A DNA stretch of 54,371 nucleotides from Sulfuritalea sp. (GCA_022842325.1 JALHPU010000029.1:1-54371), one strand, 5' to 3'. Numbered from the stretch's first letter, positions 9,380-17,442 are shown. Program-made: numbers and translations. The notes: a model not told the origin generated them from the sequence alone.

Positions 9380-12300
9380 ATGAATTTCGAGGTCTATGCC
9401 TACTGGAATATCGAGGAACTGACGGCCACGTTCAACGCCGTCGCCGCCCTCATGGGGAGCGGCGACTACCTGGGCCTTCTGCGCACGCTGGCACTGGTCG
9501 GCATTCTCTCTCTGGCGCTGGTCGTCCTCGCCGGCAAGGGGCGCATGGAGGACTTCTGGAAGTGGGTCATCATGCTGGCGCTCTTCAACGGCATGCTGCT
9601 GGTCCCGAAGACCAACGTCATCGTCGTTGATCGCACGGGAACCACGCCCGCTCAGGTGGTGGCCAATGTTCCGATTGGTCTGGCTGCCTTCGCGCATTCG
9701 ACCAGCAAGATAGGCGACTGGCTGACCGGGGCCTTCGAGACCGTCTTTGCGCTGCCCGGTGACTTGCAGTTTCGTACCAGCGGAACACTGTTCGGGCACC
9801 GGGTTCTTCAGGAGCGACTGGCCATCAAGAGCGGCCAGCCGATTCTGACCAGCAATTTCTACGAGTTTTACCGCGAGTGCATCACGCCAGAGCTCGCCTC
9901 GGGCTATATCCGCATGAACGACCTCATGAAGACGAACGACATCTGGGGCACGCTCAACGGATTGACCAATCCCTCCCGGCTGGTGACACTCCGGGACACG
10001 GCGGATCCGACCATCGTGCAAACGGTTGGATGTACTGCCGGCTATACGACGCTCACCATCCAGTTAAACGCCGAGGCCGCCAATCAACTGGGCCTGCTGG
10101 GCAATCGGATGTATCCGGGAATGCCCTCTGCCCTGGCCAATACGGCGATCTCGGGGTCGCTTGCGACGAGCACCAATTATCTTCTCGGGCTATCGGCGAC
10201 GGCGACCGATACCATCAAGCAGTCCATCGTCTCAAACGCCGTGATTGACGCCCAGTACACCATCCCGGCACAGATCGGCGATGCCGCCAGCGCTGCGACC
10301 AATCTGGCACAGGCACAGGCCGTGCGCCAGACCGGTGACGCCTACAAGGCGATGGCAAAGCTGGCCGAGGGCACCATGCCCAAAGCCCGAAACGCCATCG
10401 AGCTGGTGCAGTACGCCGTCTTCCCGATCATTCTGTTGCTGACGCTGGTTGCCGGGCACCATGGCGGATCGGTGCTCAAGATGTACGCCGGCAGCCTGCT
10501 CTGGATCCAACTGTGGCCACCGCTCTACGCGGTCATGAATTTCCTCATGAATGTACAGGCGCAAAAGGCACTGACGAGTGCTACCAATGGCGGGGGGATG
10601 TCTCTGGAGTCCTACAGCTATCTCAACAACTCCGTGGTCAGCGATCAGGCCATTGCCGGAATGCTGGTGTTGTCGATTCCGGCGATTGCCGCGGCGCTCA
10701 TCAAGTGGGGCGATGCCGGGCTGAGATCGGTTGGAGCGTCTTTCGCGCCACGTGACGCAGAAAAGGCCGCCGCCGCCCTGGCTCAGGGCAACATGAACAT
10801 GGGGAATGCGTCACTTGGCAATGTTCAGCATGGGAATTACTCTGCCTTGCAGCATTCGACACAGCCCTCGCTTGCGGCAGGCGCAGGAAAAATGGCCTCG
10901 GCGGATTCCTTTGGCTCGATGGAGCGCACGGGGGATGCCGTGACCGTAAAAAGCGGCAACATGACGATGACCGGGTTCGACAGGAATCGTGATGGCCGAT
11001 TTACGATCGACGAGGTCACCAACGTGTCAGCGGCAGGGTCATCGCTCATGGGGGCGGTTGCACAATCTGGCCTCGGACGCTCTGCCTCCGATGTCAGTTA
11101 CTCCGGTGAAGGCACCCAGGCATCGTCGGGGCGTGCCGCATCGGTAGGGGAAACTCAGACTGCGAAGCTCACCAAAGACCAAAGCGCCACATTCCAACGT
11201 CAGTTGTCCAGGGCGTTGAATAGCGAAATAGGTGGGGATACCAGTGCTGGAGTGACTACCGGCTCGGGGAACGTGGTCACCACTGGAAGGGATTTTTCCG
11301 GCAAAAAGGGACTGACCAATCAGGAGGGCGTGTCCGTTGATTCTGCGCTCATCGCAGGGGGCAGCGGCGCGTCGGGCAAACCTCAAGAAGGTCAGCCGCC
11401 CAAAGAGTCGGGTCGGGCAGGGCGGCTTGCCATGGCGCTCGCCGAAAAGGCATCCGGAATTTCAGCACGAGTCGCCGGTGCTGTGAAAACGGGGCAACGC
11501 TACGATGAATCCGCCGACCAGACCATCAGGACGGCCACACAGGATGAATTGCGACACGCGGCGGACGTGGCCAGGCGGGGGTTGCTGCGTGTTGCCGGCA
11601 GCACTTCCGATCAGGGCGTCAAGCAGGCCGCTGAACGCGCCGCATCGACGCTGGACAAGGCCAGGACCTACGACAGCAAGGAACTCGCTTCCCTGACCGA
11701 GCAGCAGGAGGCAGGAAGCCGACGTCAGGCTGGCAACGAGAACCGCTCGAGCGTTTCGGTGGACGAAACACTCGTCATGGCGAAGTCCGGCTACGAGATG
11801 CTCTTCGGGAAGGGGGCTGAGGTCACGCCGGAACGCTTGTCCCGGTTTCAGCGTGAGTGGAATCAGAACCAGGGATTTCGGGAAGATGTTGCCTTCGAAG
11901 CCAGAGACCGGATAGCGAAGACGCGCCTCGCCTCCGAAGGCGTGCAAACCCCGGAGTCGCCGCAGGATGTTCGGCAGGCCGGCGAGAAGAATCTTGCCCG
12001 GCTGGATGAAAAGGGGAAAGCCCAGGTCGCGGCCGAGAACAGTGCGAACAGCAAAGAGGTCCAGCGCCAACAACACGTCAATCCAAAATCGCAGCCGGAT
12101 TTGTCACCTGCCGCGAAGCACTATGCGGAAACGTTGAATTCTGCGAGTGAGCTGACCAGGCAGAAGGAATCGCAGGTCTTGCTTGAGAGCGGCATCACGA
12201 TGATGGCAAACCAGCTGTATCACGATCGGCAAAAGGGGGCGGGAACCGTACTCCTGAATGCCTACGGATTCGGTGCTGGATCCGCCAGCGTTCAGGAGTA

Positions 12301-12550
12301 CGCAGGAAAATTGCGCGAGGTCGCCCAAAAGGATCGCGAGCTCGCCAAGGGCCTGGCGACCATCGCCCTCAACAATCGAACAGGGAGTCAACCAAACCAG
12401 GGCGACATGGCATGGCTTGAAGCCAGGGCCATGCAGTCGGTTCGACAGGCAGAGGGGAGGGCATCAGAGGGCGCCGGCTGGGTTGCCGATCAGGCGGGTA
12501 GGGCGCTGGACATCTTTTCTCCGAGTGATTCACCCTCCACGAGAAAATGA
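9380..12550 (+). CDS. traG: TraG, mating-pair stabilisation inner-membrane protein
   Basis: This 1056-aa protein has an N-terminal TraG_N domain of several membrane segments (clusters near 25-55, 340-390 and 420-440) and a large hydrophilic, glutamine- and serine-rich C-terminal region expected in the periplasm. F TraG is 938 aa and both assembles pili and stabilises mating pairs; its C-terminal region is the partner of the entry-exclusion protein. Residues 534-545 form a canonical EF-hand-like loop (DRNRDGRFTIDE). It is the last gene of the transfer operon in the window. Confidence 0.92.
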   Translation: MNFEVYAYWNIEELTATFNAVAALMGSGDYLGLLRTLALVGILSLALVVLAGKGRMEDFWKWVIMLALFNGMLLVPKTNVIVVDRTGTTPAQVVANVPIGLAAFAHSTSKIGDWLTGAFETVFALPGDLQFRTSGTLFGHRVLQERLAIKSGQPILTSNFYEFYRECITPELASGYIRMNDLMKTNDIWGTLNGLTNPSRLVTLRDTADPTIVQTVGCTAGYTTLTIQLNAEAANQLGLLGNRMYPGMPSALANTAISGSLATSTNYLLGLSATATDTIKQSIVSNAVIDAQYTIPAQIGDAASAATNLAQAQAVRQTGDAYKAMAKLAEGTMPKARNAIELVQYAVFPIILLLTLVAGHHGGSVLKMYAGSLLWIQLWPPLYAVMNFLMNVQAQKALTSATNGGGMSLESYSYLNNSVVSDQAIAGMLVLSIPAIAAALIKWGDAGLRSVGASFAPRDAEKAAAALAQGNMNMGNASLGNVQHGNYSALQHSTQPSLAAGAGKMASADSFGSMERTGDAVTVKSGNMTMTGFDRNRDGRFTIDEVTNVSAAGSSLMGAVAQSGLGRSASDVSYSGEGTQASSGRAASVGETQTAKLTKDQSATFQRQLSRALNSEIGGDTSAGVTTGSGNVVTTGRDFSGKKGLTNQEGVSVDSALIAGGSGASGKPQEGQPPKESGRAGRLAMALAEKASGISARVAGAVKTGQRYDESADQTIRTATQDELRHAADVARRGLLRVAGSTSDQGVKQAAERAASTLDKARTYDSKELASLTEQQEAGSRRQAGNENRSSVSVDETLVMAKSGYEMLFGKGAEVTPERLSRFQREWNQNQGFREDVAFEARDRIAKTRLASEGVQTPESPQDVRQAGEKNLARLDEKGKAQVAAENSANSKEVQRQQHVNPKSQPDLSPAAKHYAETLNSASELTRQKESQVLLESGITMMANQLYHDRQKGAGTVLLNAYGFGAGSASVQEYAGKLREVAQKDRELAKGLATIALNNRTGSQPNQGDMAWLEARAMQSVRQAEGRASEGAGWVADQAGRALDIFSPSDSPSTRK

Positions 12551-12562
12551 TCCAAACGCGAG

Positions 12563-13006
12563 TTACTTGTCGTCTTCGATCGGTTCGTTCCCCACTCGGA
12601 CACCATGAGCATACATGCCAAAGCCCTGGAAGCCGGGACCCACGCCAGAGAAGGTCAGTGAGTTCGGGTCCTGATCGTGCGGTGGATCAGAGAAATACGA
12701 TTGCTGCCTGGGATCATTCTCGCCATTGCGCAGTACAAAGCGAATAAATGCGGTTGCCAGAAAAACCCAGGAGAGCAGGGCGGCGACCAGGATTGACTTT
12801 TCGTTGCCGAACATCACTACCAGAGTCGCCGCCACAAACGCCGCAACGAGGAGCAGAAATGACTCGACGACATGCCCCGTTCGAAACAGCTTTACGGCGA
12901 CAGCCGTCAATCGGACAGCCAGATAGATCAGGGTCATCCCTGGTACGACCAGCAGTACAGATACAAGAACCATTCGCTCCATTGGGTACTCCAGCACGTC
13001 ATTCAT
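12563..13006 (-). CDS. Small three-helix membrane protein next to traG; possible entry-exclusion protein
   Basis: The start is ATG 13006, preceded by AAGG. A longer frame to 13054 would run through a perfect palindrome. The 147-aa product has three hydrophobic helices in its first 90 residues and a hydrophilic tail of about 55 residues ending in acidic residues. It is convergent with traG (12-bp gap). Entry-exclusion proteins of F-type and SXT/R391-type elements are small inner-membrane proteins encoded next to traG, so that role is plausible. It rests on position and topology, not on a recognised domain. Confidence 0.45.
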   Translation of the reverse strand: MNDVLEYPMERMVLVSVLLVVPGMTLIYLAVRLTAVAVKLFRTGHVVESFLLLVAAFVAATLVVMFGNEKSILVAALLSWVFLATAFIRFVLRNGENDPRQQSYFSDPPHDQDPNSLTFSGVGPGFQGFGMYAHGVRVGNEPIEDDK

Positions 13007-13010
13007 TTGC

Positions 13011-13045
13011 CTTTTACTATACGCGCAATGCGCGTATAGTAAAAG
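13011..13045. promoter_or_regulatory. Perfect 35-bp palindrome forming symmetric divergent promoters and probable operator
   Basis: The arms CTTTTACTATACGCGCA and TGCGCGTATAGTAAAAG (17 bp each) flank a single A. Each strand reads TTTTAC, 17 bases, TATAGT, so both strands carry the same sigma70-like promoter superimposed: plus-strand -35 at 13012-13017 and -10 at 13035-13040, minus strand mirrored. It separates the membrane protein gene (start 13006) from the HTH gene (start 13069). A dimeric regulator bound here would shut both promoters at once. Confidence 0.8.
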
Positions 13046-13068
13046 CGTTATCATTCCTGATTGCCACG

Positions 13069-13272
13069 ATGGCTGCTACTGGTTACCCCACACCTGCTGA
13101 GATTCGAGCGGCCCGAATACTACTTGGAGTATCTCAAGCTCAAGCAGCATTACTGGTTCATTCAACGTGCCGAGCATGGCAGCAATGGGAGGCTGGGGAT
13201 AGAAAGATGCATCCAGCGTTCTGGGAGCTTTTTCGAATCAAGGCTGTGCTCAATGCGCGCATGTCAAAGTAG
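13069..13272 (+). CDS. Small Xre-type HTH regulator, probable ligand of the adjacent palindrome
   Basis: The long open frame upstream is not needed. ATG 13069, 29 bases past the TATAGT element, gives a 67-aa protein that is essentially one helix-turn-helix domain (Ala-Glu-Ile-Arg-Ala-Ala-Arg, then Ser-Gln-Ala-Gln-Ala-Ala and Trp-Gln-Gln-Trp-Glu-Ala-Gly-Asp). This compact HTH type is common in phage and conjugative elements. Its divergent placement over a perfect palindrome argues for autoregulation plus control of the membrane protein gene. Target genes beyond these two are unknown. Confidence 0.75.
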   Translation: MAATGYPTPAEIRAARILLGVSQAQAALLVHSTCRAWQQWEAGDRKMHPAFWELFRIKAVLNARMSK

Positions 13273-13397
13273 TAGTCCTGCTGATGCCGAACAAGGAATT
13301 CCATGGACTTGCAGCCGGCATTCATGTTCCTTGCATTGAAGGAGGATTGTTCGACGGTACTATCCCATTTTCCACAAAACCTGATCACGGAGATCCC

Positions 13398-13694
13398 ATG
13401 AATAAAGCTGAACTTATCGAAATCGTCGCCAAGGAAGCGGACCTGTCCAAGGCGGCTGCCGGGAAGGCGCTGGAGGCATTCACTGCTGCCATCGTCAAAG
13501 CTGTGTCCAAGGGCGATACGGTCACATTGATTGGATTTGGCACCTTCAAGTCATCAAAGCGTGCAGCCCGTACAGGGCGCAATCCTCAGACCGGCAAGGA
13601 ACTCAAGATTGCAGCTACCACGATGCCTCGTTTCACAGCGGGTGCTGGTTTCAAGGCTGCCGTGGCTGGAAAGAAAGTAGCGAAGAAGAAGTAG
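13398..13694 (+). CDS. HU-family nucleoid protein
   Basis: Starting at ATG 13398, the 98-aa product has the full HU fold: an N-terminal helical dimerisation region, the Gly-Phe-Gly-Thr-Phe turn, and the DNA-binding beta arm with Arg-Asn-Pro-Gln-Thr-Gly. The lysine-rich tail (Ala-Gly-Lys-Lys-Val-Ala-Lys-Lys-Lys) is longer than in E. coli HU. HU proteins bend DNA and often accompany integrative elements, where they can assist recombination. An earlier ATG at 13284 has no family support. It is probably an element-encoded accessory factor for the nearby recombinase. Confidence 0.92.
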   Translation: MNKAELIEIVAKEADLSKAAAGKALEAFTAAIVKAVSKGDTVTLIGFGTFKSSKRAARTGRNPQTGKELKIAATTMPRFTAGAGFKAAVAGKKVAKKK

Positions 13695-13784
13695 TTAGTT
13701 GCTGCCTTCTTTAACGATGCGGCGCCGGTGCATCTTGTACCGATGCCGACATCAATAGATGTTGGGATCAATACAGGGGCGTGT

Positions 13785-14015
13785 ATGAAGAAATCCAAAC
13801 TTCTCGCTGACGTGGCGGCTGCTCGCCGCGCGTCCGGTCTAAATCAATCTGAATTCTGGTCTCGATTTGGCGTAACCCAGTCGGGCGGATCGAGGTATGA
13901 GAGCGGACGGAATATTCCCAAACCGCTCAAGACGCTGATGTGGCTTTACGACGTTGGCAATATCAGTGATCAGGATCTGGAGAATGTCCGGAAGGCGCTA
14001 AGCAAGAAGTTGTGA
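13785..14015 (+). CDS. HTH-domain DNA-binding protein (76 aa)
   Basis: ATG 13785 follows an AGGGG ribosome site. The upstream part of the frame is not supported. The 76-aa product has an HTH region (Leu-Asn-Gln-Ser-Glu-Phe-Trp-Ser-Arg-Phe-Gly-Val-Thr-Gln, then Ser-Arg-Tyr-Glu-Ser-Gly-Arg) similar in layout to Xre-like repressors, and a short C-terminal helix. It lies between HU and the recombinase and is followed at once by a terminator. It may regulate element functions, but the target is not visible. Confidence 0.7.
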   Translation: MKKSKLLADVAAARRASGLNQSEFWSRFGVTQSGGSRYESGRNIPKPLKTLMWLYDVGNISDQDLENVRKALSKKL

Positions 14016-14017
14016 AG

Positions 14018-14039
14018 CCCCTCATGGGAGGGGTTGTTT
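14018..14039 (+). terminator. Rho-independent terminator after the HU/HTH genes
   Basis: A stem CCCCTC (14018-14023), loop ATGG and GAGGGG (14028-14033) is followed by TTGTTT. It begins two bases after the HTH stop codon and separates this transcript from the opposing recombinase gene. Confidence 0.75.
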
Positions 14040-14047
14040 GGGACCGA

Positions 14048-14671
14048 CTAGATGTCCGTCTGCTCGGAAATTTCCAGCGCATCGTCAACTTCTATACCTA
14101 GGTAACGGACTGTTGATTCCAGCTTCGTGTGCCCGAGGAGGAGTTGAACGGCGCGCAGATTTTTGGTGCGCCGATAGATCAACGTGGCTTTGGTGCGACG
14201 CATCGTGTGTGTGCCATAGGCCGTCGGGTCGAGACCAATCGAGGCCACCCAGTAATGGACCACCCGCGCATACTGCCGGGTCGACATATGGGGTGAAGCC
14301 CGGAGTCGGCTTGGAAACAGGAACTGCTCCGGCTTGAGCTTCGACTTGGCGATCCAGGCAGCGACAGCGTCACGGGTCGGTTCCGTCAGTTCGAACTGCA
14401 CCGGGCGCTGTGTCTTCTGCTGCATAATGATCGCCCGAGGGGCCACCTGGTTGCCATGCGTGATATCTCGAACACGCAGGCTGACGAGGTCGCAGCCACG
14501 TAGCTTGCTATCGATCGCGAGGTTGAACATCGCGAGATCGCGAGTTCGTTTGGCCAGTTGAAGGCGTACGCGGATCGCCCAGATTTCCTTCAGCTTCAGG
14601 GGCGGTTTCTGACCGATAAGCTTGTCCTTGTTCCACGGTTGGCGGCGGTTGGTGGTAATGTCGTTTTCCAT
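14048..14671 (-). CDS. Small tyrosine recombinase (phage-integrase family)
   Basis: This 207-aa protein consists almost only of the catalytic domain of tyrosine recombinases. The catalytic set is complete: Arg58, Lys86, His155-x-x-Arg158, His181 (in Leu-Leu-Gly-His) and nucleophile Tyr190. There is no N-terminal arm-binding domain, so it is shorter than ordinary ICE integrases (about 400 aa). This short class is widespread in proteobacterial genomes and plasmids. The ribosome site GGAG is part of an inverted repeat (14675-14702). No attachment site can be assigned from the window. Confidence 0.88.
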   Translation of the reverse strand: MENDITTNRRQPWNKDKLIGQKPPLKLKEIWAIRVRLQLAKRTRDLAMFNLAIDSKLRGCDLVSLRVRDITHGNQVAPRAIIMQQKTQRPVQFELTEPTRDAVAAWIAKSKLKPEQFLFPSRLRASPHMSTRQYARVVHYWVASIGLDPTAYGTHTMRRTKATLIYRRTKNLRAVQLLLGHTKLESTVRYLGIEVDDALEISEQTDI

Positions 14672-14674
14672 TTT

Positions 14675-14702
14675 GAACTCCTTCTGGGATTGAATGGAGT
14701 TC
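14675..14702 (-). promoter_or_regulatory. Inverted repeat sequestering the recombinase ribosome-binding site
   Basis: GAACTCC and GGAGTTC are separated by 14 bases directly before the recombinase start. In the transcript the second arm contains the GGAG ribosome site, so the hairpin would occlude it. The stem is only 7 bp, so this could also be a protein operator or chance. The rest of 14703-14963 shows no convincing gene. Confidence 0.4.
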
Positions 14703-14963
14703 GATTGTCGGGTGATAACCGCCTAGCCGCCGAAGGCCTTCCAATAAGTGTTCTCCTGAATCTGTAGCAGCAATGGCCGTTATTCGGCATCGAATTCTCG
14801 TGCTGAATTTTGGATGCAGGCTAAACTGAGTCGGGCCTCAATTACGCGGCAGTCGGCCATAAAAGGACATTGGCGCCACCAAAACCATGAACTATTGAAT
14901 GACCGCTTAGACCTGGACTCCTGATTTGGGACGATTGGGGCCAGCGTCCGGAGTTGGAAGTGA

Positions 14964-15009
14964 GTAAGCGTCCAACCCCACCATCTGTACTGAACGAGTG
15001 ACGCCGTGC
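14964..15009. repeat. IS66 left terminal inverted repeat
   Basis: 46 bases match the reverse complement of 17397-17442 with one mismatch. It starts GTAAGCGTCC, downstream of the tnpC stop. Confidence 0.93.
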
Positions 15010-15044
15010 GATGTTGGGTAAGCGCTCAGCGCGCCCACGTACGC

Positions 15045-16613
15045 TTACGAAGAGACCTGATGTAGAGGTTCCGCACGAAGGGGCAACAACGAATCGATCT
15101 GGCTGTTGAGGCAAGTCGGCAGGGCTTCCAGAGTATCGCGTAGCCACGCCGAAGGATCGAGGCCATTGAGTTTGGCGGTGGCCAGCAAACTCTGAATCGC
15201 GGCGGCCCGTTTGCCGGCGCGCTCGGAACCAGTGAAGAGCCAGTTCTTCTTCCCGAGAGCAATGGGGCGGATGGTGTTCTCCACCGGGTTGTTGTCGATC
15301 GGCAGCCGGCCGTCGGTGGCGTAGCGACTCAAAGCCACCCAGCGTTTCAGGCTGTAGTCGATGGCCTTTGCCGTCCCGCCGCCATTGGCCACATTCACCC
15401 GAGTCTTGAGCATCCAGTCGTGCATGGATTGAAGCAGGGGCTGAGCGTGCTCCTGTCGCAGTTGCGAGCGCGCATCCACGTCCATGTCCCGGCCCTGCGC
15501 CTCAACGGCATACAAGGCTGCGATCCGGTGCAGGGCCTCCTGCGCAATCGGGTTAGCCTGGGCTTCATTCAAATCAAAGAATTTCCGCCGCGCATGCGCC
15601 AGGCAGCCAAGTTCCGCCACCCCTTGAGTGAACAGCGCCTTGTAACCAGAATAGTCGTCGACCATGAGATGGCCTTGCCACTCCGACAGGAAGTTCTGCG
15701 CATGGCGACCCGCGCGGCTGGTTTGATAGTCAAACACCACAATCGGCGGGCCGGTTTCCAGCACATTGCTGCGGTAGGCCCACAGGTAGGCCCGTTTCGT
15801 CTTGCCTTGGCCAGGATCCAACTGCGCCACCGGCGTTTCGTCGGCATGCAACACCGTGCGTTCCAGCAGCAGCGTCGTCAGGCGATCCGCCAGCGGTTGC
15901 AAGGCAACACCTACGCGCCCGACCCATTCCGCCAGCGTGGAGCGCGACAGCATGACCTGATCCCGTGCCGCGATCTGCTCCAGACGATACAGCGGAAGAT
16001 GGTCCAGATACTTGCCGATGATCACCCAGACGTACAAGCCCACCGCCGCCATGCCACCATCAATCACGGCGGGCGGGATCGGTGCCGCCGATACGGTCTC
16101 GCAGGCGCGACAGGCATATTGCGGGCGGATGTGACGATGGACGAAGAACCGGGCGGGCTCCACGTCCAACTGTTCGCTGACGTCTTCGCCGATCTTGATC
16201 AGATCCTTGCCGCACTGCCCGCAGGTGCAGGACTCCGGTTCGTGCCGATGTTCGATGCGCGGCAGGTGTTCAGGAAGGGCTTGGCGGCCGGCGCGCGGGC
16301 GCTGGGGCCGATCCTTCGGTTGCAGTGCTTCGGCTTGCCGCTCGGTCTCGGCTTCGAGGGCTGCCAGGTCGGTATTCCAGGTTTCCTGAAACAGTTCGCG
16401 CTGCTCGGGTGAGAGGGCTTCGTTCTTGTGACCAAAGCGGATGCGCCGGTGGTGCGCGAGTTCCAGTGTCAGGGCCTGGATCTTGAGGTTCGCCGCCTTG
16501 ATGGTGGCCGCGTCCTGTCGGGCCTTGTCGAGCAGTTTCTGAACGGTACCGGCGACCCATTCCGGGAGGTCGGGAACCGTGTTCAAGCGATCCAGTTCAG
16601 CATGCAAATCCAT
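15045..16613 (-). CDS. tnpC: IS66 TnpC transposase
   Basis: This 522-aa transposase has a leucine-rich N-terminal coiled region, a zinc-ribbon (CTCGQCG near 129-135 with Cys168 and Cys171) and the DDE catalytic domain: Asp258 in His-Ala-Asp-Glu-Thr-Pro, Asp320 in Asp-Asp-Tyr-Ser-Gly-Tyr, and Glu445 in Asn-Asn-Pro-Val-Glu-Asn. The length is normal for IS66 TnpC and no internal stop is present, so the catalytic protein appears intact. It is the last gene of the element. Confidence 0.96.
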   Translation of the reverse strand: MDLHAELDRLNTVPDLPEWVAGTVQKLLDKARQDAATIKAANLKIQALTLELAHHRRIRFGHKNEALSPEQRELFQETWNTDLAALEAETERQAEALQPKDRPQRPRAGRQALPEHLPRIEHRHEPESCTCGQCGKDLIKIGEDVSEQLDVEPARFFVHRHIRPQYACRACETVSAAPIPPAVIDGGMAAVGLYVWVIIGKYLDHLPLYRLEQIAARDQVMLSRSTLAEWVGRVGVALQPLADRLTTLLLERTVLHADETPVAQLDPGQGKTKRAYLWAYRSNVLETGPPIVVFDYQTSRAGRHAQNFLSEWQGHLMVDDYSGYKALFTQGVAELGCLAHARRKFFDLNEAQANPIAQEALHRIAALYAVEAQGRDMDVDARSQLRQEHAQPLLQSMHDWMLKTRVNVANGGGTAKAIDYSLKRWVALSRYATDGRLPIDNNPVENTIRPIALGKKNWLFTGSERAGKRAAAIQSLLATAKLNGLDPSAWLRDTLEALPTCLNSQIDSLLPLRAEPLHQVSS

Positions 16614-16723
16614 GCCGAAATTATATCGGCCAACCGGCCGCGAAGCCTGACGAACAGGTCGTTCCAGCGATGATTGTTCTGTCGTTCAAGTGCTGATTTT
16701 GCGTATGGATTTTGCGTGACGGA

Positions 16724-17065
16724 TTACACCCGCCAGTGCGCCGGTGGCGCAGCCTCCAGTCGTTGCCAATCGACGCCCGTGATCAGCCACTGCCATTGCC
16801 TCGCCGTGAGGGTGCAGGTGCTTGCATCGGAACATGGCCAGATGAAGTGGCCACGATGCAGGCGGCGATGACAGAGCCACACGCCCGTGCCGTCCCAGAC
16901 GAGGAGTTTGATTCGGGTGCGCCGATGATTGTGAAAGGCGTAGGCACTGCCGTCGCAGGGTGAGCGGCCCAGGGTGTTCTGGATCCGCTGCGACAGGCCA
17001 TCGATGCCGGTGCGCATGTCGATGGGTTCGACTACCAGCCAGACGTGAGTGGGTGCCGGGATCAT
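16724..17065 (-). CDS. tnpB: IS66 TnpB (Orf2-like accessory protein)
   Basis: The start is ATG 17065, which overlaps the tnpA TGA stop in the usual ATGA arrangement. The 113-aa product has the IS66 Orf2 signature: Val-Glu-Pro-Ile-Asp-Met-Arg near the start, Asn-x-x-Arg-Thr-Arg-Ile-Lys-Leu-Leu-Val-Trp-Asp in the middle, and a Trp-rich end. TnpB is needed with TnpA and TnpC for transposition. An apparent longer reading frame that joins it to the tnpA start arises from the tnpA frameshift. Confidence 0.93.
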   Translation of the reverse strand: MIPAPTHVWLVVEPIDMRTGIDGLSQRIQNTLGRSPCDGSAYAFHNHRRTRIKLLVWDGTGVWLCHRRLHRGHFIWPCSDASTCTLTARQWQWLITGVDWQRLEAAPPAHWRV

Positions 17066-17365
17066 GAGAGGTGCTTCAGGAAATCGACCAGCAGCGGAAC
17101 GCTGTTGCCCGGCAACTCGATTTCCCATCCGTCCGGGCTGCGCAGCCGCACGACGCTGACCGTATCCGGCTTGCCCACGCTCACCGGTACCAGCCGTCAA
17201 GGATGCCTTTGCCGCCGCTATCGCTTCCTTCTCCCTGCCGCGCCAGCGATGGAACGCCCTCTCGCCCAATCCATGGGTCGCGCAGTATTCCCTCTGCGTC
17301 AGATCACTTCGACACCAATTCTCAACGTGCTCGCGCCAGAATTCCGGCCCGTGTCTCATCGCCAT
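17062..17365 (-). pseudogene. tnpA: IS66 TnpA, frameshifted
   Basis: The N-terminal part from ATG 17365 has the TnpA helix-turn-helix (Leu-Thr-Gln-Arg-Glu-Tyr-Cys). The conserved C-terminal part (Val-Gly-Lys-Pro-Asp-Thr-Val to Phe-Leu-Lys-His-Leu-Ser) lies in another frame and ends at the stop overlapping tnpB. The ATG-to-stop length (304) is not a multiple of three, and the frame slips near 17185-17205. It could be a mutation or a sequencing error. No slippery heptamer is evident, so programmed shifting is less likely. Confidence 0.8.
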
Positions 17366-17396
17366 TTGTCGCGCCTTCGCAAAAGGCTCCCACTTT

Positions 17397-17442
17397 GCAC
17401 GGCGTCAATCGTTCAGTACAGATGGTGGGGTTGGACGCTTAC
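17397..17442. repeat. IS66 right terminal inverted repeat
   Basis: Reverse complement of 14964-15009 with one mismatch. It ends GGACGCTTAC and directly abuts the aconitase remnant. Confidence 0.93.

Larger units (their letters stand above)
14964..17442 (-). mobile_element. IS66-family insertion sequence, full length
   Basis: The 2479-bp element is bounded by near-perfect inverted repeats beginning GTAAGCGTCC, the standard IS66-family end. It encodes tnpA, tnpB and tnpC in that order on the minus strand. The flanking 8-mers (GGAAGTGA left, GAATGTGC right) do not match, so the usual 8-bp target duplication is missing. The right flank is an aconitase gene tail. tnpA is frameshifted, so the copy may be immobile. 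Confidence 0.95.

Noticed and set aside
12748..13068. Longer N-terminal part of the frame leading into the 67-aa HTH protein
   Set aside because: It overlaps the convergent membrane gene and the palindromic promoter; composition is not protein-like and ATG 13069 fits the promoter.
15420..16412. 330-aa plus-strand reading frame inside the IS66 tnpC gene
   Set aside because: It is antisense to an intact transposase with complete DDE and zinc motifs and has no family features.
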